Positions 46,788 to 57,588 of a stretch of 64,000 nt of DNA are shown piece by piece (position 1 is the first letter of the stretch; the number at the start of each line of letters is the position of its first letter). The notes under the pieces were generated by a model. That model saw nothing but the letters and a program-made list of their open reading frames with translations, was not told the origin of the DNA and made no database searches. The position numbers and the translations under genes are program-made. Source of the stretch: Neofusicoccum parvum (lineage: Eukaryota > Ascomycota > Dothideomycetes > Botryosphaeriales > Botryosphaeriaceae); contig CP087206.1 in NCBI GenBank assembly GCA_020912385.1, forward strand, positions 434,001-498,000, written 5' to 3'.

Positions 46788-49749
46788 CTACTGCTCCACC
46801 ACCTCGCCCAACCGGTCCGGCGGCAGCGGTAACCTCACCATCTTCACCATCTCATCCCTCGGTTGTCTTTTCTTGGGAGTCTCCGGGCTGGACGCGTAGC
46901 CACGTGATGGCGTCCCCCTCGACGGAGCCCTCGACGGCGGTCTCGACGGCCCTCTCGACGCGCTGGCGCTCCTCTTGGCGCTGTTGGCCAGGTACTCGGC
47001 GTAAATGCTCGACACGGGCGGCGGCACTTCCTCATCGACGAAGAAGGTGCTCGCGTTGTCGTCGGCGATGACCTTGCTCTCCGCCCTGCTCCTGGCCCTG
47101 CCGTCGCCCGCTGCGCCGTGGGCTCCGCCCTCGCGTGTGCGGTACTGCGAGAACAGCTTTTCCTGCGTGAACTTGCTGTTCGCGACGCCCGTGTCCGGGC
47201 CGACGGGACTGAACCCCCAGCGCTTGCGGCGCGCGTTGATGGCGCCGGTGATGTCCTCATTCTCGACCATCACCACCATCCACACGCCGGGCACGCCGTC
47301 CGAGCCGAGCAGCGGCGTGCAGTGGATGTAGCGTGGCTTGCCCTCCATGCTGTTGCTGCGCGACGGGTGGTGCGAGTCGTGCGCCCCGTCCTTGCTGTAC
47401 CAGCCCGCGTTGCTACCCGTCAGCCACGAGATTTTGGCCGTGACGCGCACCCCCTCGGCAAACGCGGTTGCGATGCCTTCGCGGACCGATTGCGGGCCTC
47501 CGATGCGGTCGAGCAGGCGCGATTGCGCTAGGCCGGGGATGCGAAGCGCGGCCGACGTGAAGATGATGCGGAGGGACGGCCATGGCCGCACGAGCATAAA
47601 CTGCTCACGATATAGTGGTTAGCTCAGATGCTAGTGAGTAGGAGGAGGGCGATCAGGAGGTTCAAGTGAGATTATAGGCCACCCACGTTCTGATATACTC
47701 CGGGCAACCTGCCGTGAGGGCCAAATTGCGTAGGCGGCCAGACATTGATCTCCAAGGGGTCTTCTACGCCGACGAACCGGCGGTTCGGAGTCGAGCCGAG
47801 AGAGGGAGGCGGAGGAGGCGCTGGCGTGCTCGATCGGGAACCTGTACTGTTGGGGTTGCGATTAGGGTTGCGAGTGGGGTCGCGGCTCTTGTGCTTGAGG
47901 ACATCCACTTCCTCTGAGCTCAGCAGCTCGCCGAGGCCACCGATGGCCTTGAGAGAGCCCTTCTGTGGGTTTTCGTACTGCTCATGCGCGCCCAAATCCT
48001 GGTCGAGCAGGAGTTGGAATGACTCGAGGCCCTTGCCGCCCTCAATCAAGTTTGTGACGTCAACTTGACATCCGATGAAGTATCGCACATTGCCCTTGTT
48101 GTCGTACAGAGGCGCAACCAAACAGAGGTTGATGAACGGCGATCCGTCGCGTCGGCTGTGATTCAAAGATCGACGGGTCAGCAATGCGTTCCCAACCAGA
48201 ATCCCGGAACGAAAAGAAAAAAAAGAAGGACGGAGAAAGCGCAATAAAGCGTGCGTAATGCGGCTGTTCAGGCCCTCCACCCACGGACGTGGCGTGCGGA
48301 AAACGCTTGGGCCTCCGGTGATGACCGTTGAACTTGAGGGTTCACGGACAATGTCCGGTTTCAAGGCCCACAACACTCCATTCTCGACATCGTGAAGTCC
48401 GTGGCCGAACAGTCGAGCTGCAGTCCTGTATCCCACTCTTTCCATGATGACGATAATTGTTCCAGGATTTGAGAGGGGTTGTTGGATGTAACATCCGAGA
48501 ATCTCGTTCCCGATTGCCGTGGCGAAATGAATTAAGGTTAGAGCCCTAACCAAGAACGTACAGACCAGAAGTATCCATCCTGGGAGACAGGTGCACTGGG
48601 TGTGGCACTCTATCAATCGGGGCAAATACTTCCCGCCTGTAAAAACTAGCGCGAGCACCTCTAAACTCTTGCGGCGGGGAGGTAGGGGTGCGAACTTGGA
48701 ATAATGCAGGTACGACTGGTTTGCGAGTGTTGGGCACACTTACTAGTTGAGCAGCACCTCGCAGATCTCTTGGCCCGATCGGACCGCTTCGCTGATGCGT
48801 GCTACTGTTGTCGGGGCCGTCTTTGGTCCCTGGAGAAAGCGACAGTTTCTTCCGATGACGTAGTCTCGCCCGTACTGTGTAGCAAGGTGAAATTCTGAAT
48901 GATCGTGAGCCAAAGGCGTTCCTGAAACCAACCTTCCCAGCAGCTCACATGTGACTACTCACCTTCCGACGCGTACACAATAGGGTTGTCTGGCAGGGAA
49001 GGATCCGTCAAACAATACACTTCTGCGAGCCCCTCCGCTAGGTGTCGGTTTATCGGCGCGCTGTTCCCCGTTATTTCTTTGACCAGAAGCTCCGTAACAA
49101 GCTGCGTCAGACGATGTGTGATGTATGCCGGAAGAGCGTCGGTGATCAGCTCTTCTACTGCGCGTCGTGAACGCGCCTCGAACCTGCTGCTGTGGTGCGC
49201 CGCCAAAGCAGACGAGGAAGCTCTCTTGTTCGGCGCCGTCATCTCCAGCGCAATGGCATTTGCGTAATCGATAGCTGCCATGGCCTTGCGGGTTTCGAGA
49301 TACCGGACCAGCGTGGGGGCGGCCCGCGGTCTGTACTGGTTTAGGAATGTAGTGAACCGAGCGAAAGCTGGCTGGTGGCGCAGGATGAGGTTGAGGTGGT
49401 CGACGGAGAATAATCTTTCTGATAGCCGCTCGGCATTGGCGAGTGTGACGTTCGGAGGAGGAGGCATCAAGTCATAACCACTCAACCCCCCTGGGGAAGA
49501 CGCGGTGGACTGTGTGGGGTCATCGTTTTCTGCACCTTCTGCGTGGTCAAAGACAGAAGGGCCGTCTGCGGAAAGGCTGGAGGACATTCGGTCAATGGGC
49601 TCGATGCCGTCTTGAAAATCGAGGGGAGGAAAGGACTCGGGAAGAAGCTGTGTGGCGGAGAAGGAAGACATGGTTGGACTGCTCTTCTTCGCGGCGAGGG
49701 AGGCCCGTCCTTGAAGTATTTTGTCCGTCGGCCCCGTCCCGTCAGCCAT
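46788..49749 (-). CDS. RGS-LOV blue-light photoreceptor (LOV4-like)
   Basis: Exons 48963-49749, 48744-48894, 47687-48155 and 46788-47600 (introns 68, 588 and 86 nt) give 739 residues. An RGS-like helical domain occupies about 109-225 (LFSVDHLNLILRHQPAF, LVRYLETRKAMAAIDYANAI). The LOV domain (about 255-365) reads NPIVYASE|EFHLATQYG, then GRNCRFLQG with the photoactive Cys280, then LLNY|RRDGSPFINL and FIGCQVDVTNLI. A Pro-rich linker follows, then a conserved region starting LVRPWPSLRIIFTS and a basic Ser/Arg/Pro tail. The order RGS-LOV-C-terminal domain matches the Botrytis LOV4 type, where blue light forms a flavin-cysteinyl adduct and drives recruitment to the plasma membrane. The RGS part suggests control of G-protein signalling by light. 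The 588-nt intron inside the LOV domain is unusually long. Confidence 0.92.
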
Positions 49750-52039
49750 GTTCAACTCTGCACTCTTTCAGATTTGACAGGGGTATCTGATCTTCGTGGA
49801 CCCAGGTTATTGAAACGCGGTGATATTAATCCACTTGGAGGGCTTCGGGAAAGGGTCCTTCAGGTGGTGGGTCAGGGGAACAAACGGGAGGGAGCCAATT
49901 GAAGCGTCATTCACGGAAGTCAAAGAGATGCGGTGCCTGGCATATAAGAACGACGCGAAGCTATCCAACATGCGGGCGCACAGCCGGGTGGTAGCGCTAA
50001 GCAAATCAGGTCATATCGCAAGGTCTGCCGACGTAGGCTCGAGCCTCGCAGCAACTACTGCAGTAGGACGCCCGGTGTGCGGAGATTGAGGCGGTCACAA
50101 ATCGCTCGCCAACCGGATGGGTCTGTCAGCCTACCAGGGCGTCCCCGGCAGGCGCGGAGCTCGGAAAGCCCAGCGAGGTTGACGATGCGATCCAGGGTGC
50201 GATCCAGATGGATCTCTGCATGTATGGCGATCGGGAGTGGCCCCTGGGCACTTGGCGTTCGAAGCGACGCCTAACCGGCGAGCCGACCCCGGCCCGCACG
50301 TTGTGCTTCACCGATGGATCTCCAAGAGCCGATCCTTGCTAGATTCCGTCTACTGCATCTGCTGTTGCAAGTCAACGCCGCAGCAGCGACGTCTGTCCCC
50401 AGAAGGCTCGACCCGACTGCACTGGGTTGCGGTCCAGCGCCGTCGGGAAACAGGAAAAAGCAAGCCCACCACCACCGCAACCGCAGCCCTGCGCAGATGG
50501 ATGCTGCCGCGCGACCCAGATCTGCCACGTTGGCCTGCGCAAAAAGAAAGTCAAGGGGCTTCCAATGATTTTCTTGCGATCTTGTGCCCTGCTCGCCCGA
50601 GCGGGGATTTGGCCGGGGAAGCACGGCGGTGCCGGGGGTCGACAGCAGCAATGGCGTCAACGACCGGGGACCGCCGACACCTGATGAGGTCCGTCAACCC
50701 GGCGGCCTCTGCGCAGCCCAGGGACTGTGCGAGCAAACTTTGTTCGACGGCCTGGAGCTTGTTGGCAGCCCGAAGCTGGAGGCGGCTGGCGGAAGCGGGA
50801 GCCGCGGGAGGGCATTGGCCGAGCAGCAGAAGGGTCCGGGAGGGCCGACAATTGGATTCTGCAGCGCATCGCAGCCTGAGTTAAGCCCGGCTTGCAGATA
50901 AATTGTCGTGCTGCAGTGACTGGTCACAAAAAAGCCCGATGAACGATCGACGCGGTCAGCAAGTTGTGGCGGTTCTATCTTCGGCCGTGCATAACAGCCA
51001 TGCCGTCACAGCTCGATTCCCTGATGAAGGCCAAATCAGCTCATAATGCCCTCCCGCCCGGGCAGTCCGGTAGGGGCCGCCTCCAAACCGAGGTACCAGT
51101 CCACTGCCTTTTCTACCCACGTCCGCACTCGTTCCTCAATGCGCATTTGCACGCTGCGCGCTCGAACACGGCACGGCAGGGGCCAAGCGGGCCGGGGAAG
51201 ATGCAATTAGCACCGACAGGTCAGTTCTCATGAATTGCCCGGCAGGGATCGTTCGATGCCACGTGATTGACACGGGAAGACAGGACAGCTCGACGGAGGA
51301 ATTGAAGAGCGTGGTGTTGTCGCGCCGACGCCGCCCTTGGCCAACGCTAATGCGTAACGCGAACGGTGACGCATCTGTCCCATTGCCCACGTGCAGGTGT
51401 TTGAGACGACGCGGCGGGAGCAACGGCTCACTGCGGGTGGCTGACATGTTTGTGCCAACGCTGCTGAGCGCGCCCGCTGGTGGCCCGCGAGCCGGGCGAC
51501 AGGCGACGGGCGACGGGCGATCTCAGCCCACCGATCGGCGGCGGCGGTGGGTAAGACAGCGCCGCACCTGAGGCGGTGGAGCATGGCGACACGTGGAAAC
51601 CCGGTCGCAGGAACGCAAGCCCGTTGCGGTGGAGCGCGCAGCAAGGAGTGTGGAGAAGATGGCCGTTGGGTGTTGGAGATGAAGCTTGCGGGAGGGTGCA
51701 GCTGGTGCGCCGTGGGCCGGGACCCTTCGCGGCTTGGCCCCCTGAGAGGACTAGACCGCGCCGGCCAGAGGGCAGCAACGCGCCCGCCGTGGGCAACTAT
51801 CGAATTCTCAACCACGAAAAATGCCCGCCCGCGGTGTCTCGACCGCGCAGTAGCCCGCCTAGCCGTCAGCTCGCCCTCCGCTCCCGTCAGCCCGCCCGCC
51901 GCGATCTCCTCCCCGCCCTCAGCTCGTCCCCTCGCGCCCGCGTCGCCATGATCCACCCCGGCTAGGACATCCCTGATCGCGTTTGTCAAACGGTTACACG
52001 CTTCCAGCAGCCCCGAGGTCCTCATTTCGTCCGCACGCC
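49750..52039. other. Divergent intergenic region, GC-rich, no gene recognised
   Basis: 2.3 kb upstream of both the RGS-LOV gene (minus) and the gene at 52040 (plus). Open frames overlap on both strands with Arg/Pro/Ala-rich composition and no domain. A tRNA-like pair of boxes near 51181-51257 does not fold into a tRNA. Confidence 0.5.
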
Positions 52040-54493
52040 ATGGTCAGCTTGACGACTTGGGGGGCTATGCCCCAAGTCCCGCCGTCGCCCACGCTCACCA
52101 ACCCTGACATGATCCTGCCCGACCTCAGCGACGGCCAGGACTCAACGCCCTCGCCGCGCCTGCGATCTCAGCGCCCGCCGTCGCCCCCGTCGCATCTGCT
52201 GCGCCAGAGCTTCCAGCTGGCGAAGGCGCCTCTCGGCCGACGGAGCGCTCCGGTTTCGCGCCCTTTGTCGAGTTCGCGCGTGTCGCTGAGCGACGACCCG
52301 CAATTCGACGACTTCGACGGCGACTTCGACGGCGACACAACGCCCAAGGGCCAGGCTCGCGCCGAGGATGACCAGGTCAGGGGTACGCCGCGCACAAATG
52401 TAATGCACAACTGGCAAAGAGACATGGAACGCAAGGCATATGAAAGCGCGAGCTCTGGAGACGCGGACAGCGAGCAGTACTCCGCCGGTCTGGATGGCGC
52501 GAATGGAGACAGCGATGGCAGTGGAAGCGCTGATAGCAGCGACGGGCGCTATGGTAGCCTGCCGTACGTGGCTGGTAGCGACGATGAGACGGATAACGAG
52601 CAATGGGATGACGGCCAGGAAGAATTGGACCTGGAGGCAATCTCTTCTGCTGCGCTGAGCAAGAGAGCGGAAATGATTCTGGCCAACGCCAAGAAGAGGC
52701 TCAATGTACGTGTCACGCGTCAGAGGACATAACCACTGTTGCTAACGCTTTTGCAGCTGATGGAAGGGAATCTCAGAGGTGCTCGGCAGTCTCTGCTTCC
52801 CCCCCAACGTCCTCCATCATATACCTCTTACCACTATTACAAAAGGGCCTCCAGTATTTCGCCAACCCCCAGAGGGTCTGGCCCTGTCTACATCCCGCAG
52901 AACAAGCACGCCTCTTTCCAGACACCACCTATGTCAGCAAATGGAAGTTCCGGCCATACTCGTGTGCACAGCGAAATCTCCGTGGCGTCGCCGCCAAGCT
53001 CAGCTTTCTCGCACAGAGGCCAACCTCCTGAGAAGCGGGCCGTTAGCGCGATGGGGCGTTTTAGCGGCCAATGGTCTCCACATGATTTCAGCCTGGGCAA
53101 CACCGTTGGAAATCGCTCCAGTGGGTTGCGAGGCGTACGAAGCCAAGAAGTTATCAGACACACTTGGGTGAACCCCGAGCAACACCTTGGCCGCTCGCTT
53201 TCACGAACGTCTAATTATCAGGCTTCACCGACCTTGGAAACTCTACGGGAAGACGAGGACTACAACAAATCGGGAGCTGATCTGCGACGCTCGGCCTCCA
53301 CTACGAGCGATCTGCGAACACAAATGCAAGACCTTAAGGGGAGAATATCGAGTCTAAAGGAGCGAGCTCGGGAAGATGGAATGAAAAGGCGCAGCCTTCA
53401 GAACCTCCGGACTCCTAGTCCTTTCACTGCTGCTCAGATCTGGGACTCTGGCACCGACCAATACCCCAACAGCACGTCACCATACAGTTCCAGACGCGGT
53501 TCTGACCACCACGTTAACGGGATGTCCAACGGGTCATCTCCCGTTGAGGTTCGCAACGGAGGTTACCATGAGAGCGAGCCGATGTACCAAGCGAGCCAAT
53601 ACGAGGACGCCGAGGAAAAATCAAGCGAATTCGGATCCGACGACACACAGGTACTGGATGATCTTGAAGCCTCCGCTACCGACGAGGTGGATGAAGAAGA
53701 CCGAGATGTGGATGGAGAAAGCATCTACGAGGATGCGCAGCAAGCCGTTGCCGAGCGTCACGAAGATCGTGCAGACGCCTTCGACTACGAGCATTTCTTC
53801 CTCCACAGCGCGATGGGCACATATACGCGGGAGAATCGCAGCTTGAGCGTTAGCTCAGAAGACTCTGTCGAGACAACAAGGCCAGCGTCGCCTCCTCCCA
53901 AGGTTCCCGCGTTACCGGAATCAGCTCTGTCCCCGCATCGCCGCACTCGCAGCCAGGATTCGATTTCCACGATAGCCACGTTTCAGACTGCCACCGAGGG
54001 CGGCTCTGGCTCGGATGGCGAATCAGATGAAAGCAATGAAGCTCTCGATCAATTTACTGAGCAGGCCCTTGGGCACCGTCTTCCTCCCAAGCCCAGCAAC
54101 CAGAGCTTACGATCAGTTTCGAGCGCCCCGCGGCAATTGCGCTCGGCTGGCAGCTTTTACAGTCAACACACCTCGTCAAGCGGACAGCGACAACTGAGGT
54201 CTGCAGGCAGCTTCTACAGTCAAGCTCATACGCCCCGGGATTCCACACCAGACATCAATGATCCCACAGCCAAAATCATGGCCTCGTTCTTCAGCCCTCA
54301 CAAAGAGAGGGGCCAACTTACGCCGCTCAAACAGAAGGACGAGGACTTGCTGTATGCTCTTACGACCAGCATCCAGCAAGTCTGCTCTAGGCTCCAAAAT
54401 GCCCAGGACGATGATTACGAAACAAAAATTTGGCGGCGCAGGCTTGACGCGGCACGGAAGATCCTCGACGGCGTGCCAAACGAGGACGTCTGA
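52040..54493 (+). CDS. Large disordered protein of unknown function with one coiled coil
   Basis: Exons 52040-52705 and 52757-54493, joined by a 51-nt intron (GTACGT...GCTAAC...GCAG) that restores AKKRLN|LMEGNLRG, give 800 residues. ATG 52040 (MVSLTTWGAM) is the first in frame. Most of the protein is Ser/Pro/Asp-rich and disordered. It has an acidic patch (DDFDGDFDGD), a conserved-looking helix ending exon 1 (EAISSAALSKRAEMILANAK), a short coiled coil at about 405-432 (LRTQMQDLKGRISSLKERA) and an amphipathic C-terminal helix (DEDLLYALTTSIQQV). The 11-residue segment QLRSAGSFYSQ occurs twice (54134-54166 and 54191-54223). I do not recognise the family. The helices at the exon ends suggest protein-protein contacts. 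Confidence 0.85.
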
Positions 54494-55021
54494 TCTGCCC
54501 ATCAACGCGCGCAAAAATAGCCCTCGATTATTTCCGCTGTTAATGAGTCCTGTTTCTTGTTTATCAGCAAGCAGGCTTACCTTCGTCGTTCTTTAAGCTT
54601 CTTTTCTTCTCACTTCAAACTTTCCATATTTCCTTCACCGTATGAACCCTTTTTAAGTTGCTTTAATTTCACCACACCGGACATACTCCGACATTATTTT
54701 TCATTGCTTCGCGGTTGAAGAATTTTCATATACCTTTTGACACTTTGTTTTTACTTTTTACATACCCAATTCTTCTCCCTTGCGGAGATAGTAGAGAGAA
54801 AAGAGACCGGGATGTGGTCTGGCGTATTATTGATAGGCGGTTGGGCGGCCGGCGGACAGTCTGCTTTCCGTGATATCCCAACTTTTATACCCCGTATGGA
54901 TGGACGTAGCTGTATAGCCGTTTTTGTGTTTCTTTTGATTGCTTTGCCTTTTAGATAGCTGGACGTCGATAACACAGTTTGCCTGGTAATTGAGGATACC
55001 TATTCTTGCGTTGAACATTTC

Positions 55022-55243
55022 TCACGAAGTCGGGTCGCCTGATTCGCATGCAGCTGGCGGTGACACGGCATTGATGAAGAGATTTTTGAGCGTTTTTGTG
55101 TACTGACGTGCAGCCATCATGTCTGTGACGTCGGCCGTCTTCCCCTCACCCGTGAGCTGGCATATATCGTTCCATGGCCGTGTTTGGACTGCTACCTGAA
55201 AGCGGTCAGTACCCAAGCTGCCCCGCCAGACGGTGAAGCCCAT
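55022..55243 (-). CDS. Small hypothetical ORF or last exon of an unrecognised gene
   Basis: A 73-codon frame from ATG 55243. Its composition is more protein-like than the surrounding frames (WNDICQLTGEGKTADVTDMM, then KTLKNLFINAVSPP). Within it the minus strand reads TACTGACCGCTTTCAG, a strong branch site and acceptor, so the part after it could be a terminal exon. I could not find a matching donor exon upstream. Function unknown. Confidence 0.2.
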   Translation of the reverse strand: MGFTVWRGSLGTDRFQVAVQTRPWNDICQLTGEGKTADVTDMMAARQYTKTLKNLFINAVSPPAACESGDPTS

Positions 55244-55741
55244 GCATCAGCCTCAACAACAGCCCACATCAACCCAATGACGACACATAGTCTCCCCGAA
55301 GGCCTGTCCACCCACTAATGAGTGGCTGCCTCATGACCGGTCAAAGACTTTGTTAGCATCGCCTAGCTCTCCCGCCCAGCGCCGCAGCCGCAGGTGTCAT
55401 GCATGCAAAGCCACGCGCAACTGCAGGCCACATTGCCTCTGCTCTCTACCTGCGGCGCCTCGCGAACCGGGTACCATTCAGTCGCATCAGCACTTGGCGG
55501 GCGGCAGGCAACCCACGCTTCCCGCCACCCCGCTAGCACAAGTAGCTCCCGGGAGATGTCATCAGATGCTGCAGCTAAAGGGCCAGAACACCAGCGAGAA
55601 ACGCCGCTGCGGGAGGCGCGCGGACGAATGGCCGAGCCACAGCAAGCAGAACGCGAGAACGCACTCTGCGCAGCTGAGGCAAGCAAAGCATCGGGAGGTC
55701 GGGCAACAGGCAACGCAGCATTCGCTGTCAGTCGACTGCTC

Positions 55742-55761
55742 GCTGGCTGGCTGGCTGGCTG
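55742..55761 (+). repeat. GGCT tetranucleotide microsatellite
   Basis: Five tandem GGCT units in GC-rich non-coding DNA. Confidence 0.7.
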
Positions 55762-57588
55762 CTGCTACCACCCGCCCCACCTCGTCACGCACCTCGTGGG
55801 CAGAAGTGTCGGTGCGTTGTTGGGTGGTGCGGGAGACCGCCCGCGCGCGGCCGCGGGCACGCACGCCCACCTCGTGTCGTCGACTGGGTCCTTGTCCTTG
55901 GGGGGATCGGAACGAACGGACGGACGGGCGACGGCCAGCGTTGCGCGCGCGCGCCGCGCCGGACGCAGCATGAACGTGTCAGGTCACAGAATCCCATTCG
56001 CGCCGCGCCGGTGGCCGGTCACGAGAAAAAGCGAAGCGGGCGGGGCGGGGCGCGGACGGGCGGGTTCGGAAGGAGAATGCGACGGGAAAAATGAAAATGT
56101 ACTGGCCAGCGGTGAAACGGACGCGAAACGCGATCGGCGGCCAGGAGATATCCTTGGGTGGGAAAACGAGCAGCGAGGGCGGGTAGGGTCAAGGGTGGGC
56201 CGCGGGCTGTCCGCTGCGCGCCAGCCCTGTGGTGACGACGTGCTGCCGCTGATGGCGCTAGCTAGCCGGGAGTGGATGTGGGCCAGGGTTGGCCTGGATG
56301 GGGGATCATTCGCCAGCGCGCGGATCTCGTCGAAGATGCGGTGAGAGCGAAAAGAGGCGCGGGCGAGTCGGATTGCCGAGGGGCCTGGGGCCTGACAGCA
56401 GGCCGTGGGCAAATAGGCAAGTCGGGGATCGTAGGTGCGTAGAGAGCCGCTGCGGGCTCGAGCTGTGAGCGGTCGGATTGGGGGACTGGGCCCTGCAGCG
56501 GGCGGAGGCTGCATGCGATGGCGGCGCGCGTTCTGCTGCTGGAGAGGCGCGTCGGCGCAGCGACAATGGGCGCGAGGCGGCTAGGGACGACTAGCGGCCG
56601 CCCGCCTGCTGCCACCGAAGCAGGACGCATCAGCAGCAGAGCCGGCGCAGAAAAAGGTGGCTCACGAAATGTTGCACATCTTTGCCCAGCCCAACACGTA
56701 GCTGCTGCTGCTGCTGTCCTTCCGCTGCGCGCGCCGGGCGGCTCTCTCCTCTCGATCTATACCTCCCCGCCGTCCCTCCGCGTCTCTTTTCTCTGCATTC
56801 TCCGCCACCTGCCCTGCGGACCCCTCCCACGCCGGGGAGCAGAGCAGCGCTCCCACACCCTCCTGCACGTTCGACACAGCGCCGCCCGTGAGCACGGGGC
56901 GCGCCGCCTATCGCGGAAGATTGGCCCGGGGAAGAGCGAGCGCTCAGCACAGCCGAGGGTCCCCGTCACATCGCAGTGGCTGGGGTTCGTTGACGAACGG
57001 ACGGGCTCAGTGCCGCGTCTGCAAAGTCGTTGGCCGCATCTTGTGACCCGCCAATCCAACCACCACCTCTCCCTTCCCAAAGGCCGCCCTCGTTCCTGTC
57101 TCAAAAGGGATTTTTTGCGTAACCCCCGACCGGCCGCACGCCTGGACCGGAAATAAGCAGGATCCCTCTCCTCGTCCAGCGAAAAAGCTGAGGCGCTCGA
57201 GCAAACGCCCTTCCGACACATTTCGCCCTTCGTCTGGCTCGCCTCTTTTTTCCTCTCAGCTTACCTTGTGCGCGGGCGGCTGTCTACTTTTTATTTTGCT
57301 GTTGTCTCTTTTTCCTCGCAACACGCGCACCTGCATATCCTGGAGTACCTGGCGCGCGACGCATACCGAAAGGTAATTAATCCCGCGCAGCGCCTCTTAC
57401 AACAGATCTACGCCTCGAATACTTCTTACGCCGCGTGATTATTTCGTCCGGCGGTCTGTTGCACACTGCTCACCTGCGTCTCACACACACTCTCGCCAAC
57501 CCCCCGAAAACCGAGGACTGGCTCAGATGTGCCCCGACGAGTCGACCTCGACAATCCCAGTGCGCCTTCGAACTCCCGAGCCTAAAAA

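Larger units (their letters stand above)
54494..57588. other. 3.1-kb intergenic tract, GC-rich in the middle
   Basis: Starts with the AT-rich 3' UTR of the gene at 52040, then GC-rich DNA with a GGCT tetranucleotide array, and ends with a long pyrimidine-rich leader before the ATG at 57589. Only a 73-codon minus-strand frame (55022-55243) has protein-like composition and is listed separately. Confidence 0.45.

Noticed and set aside
48895..48962. Alternative 41-nt intron in the RGS-LOV gene using the acceptor at 48922
   Set aside because: It would insert nine extra residues into a conserved LOV strand; the acceptor at 48895 restores the canonical YASE-EFH...TQYG sequence and gives a normal intron length.
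51181..51257. tRNA-like A box (GGCCAAGCGG) and B box (GTTCGATGCC)
   Set aside because: Acceptor and T stems do not pair, so no cloverleaf forms.
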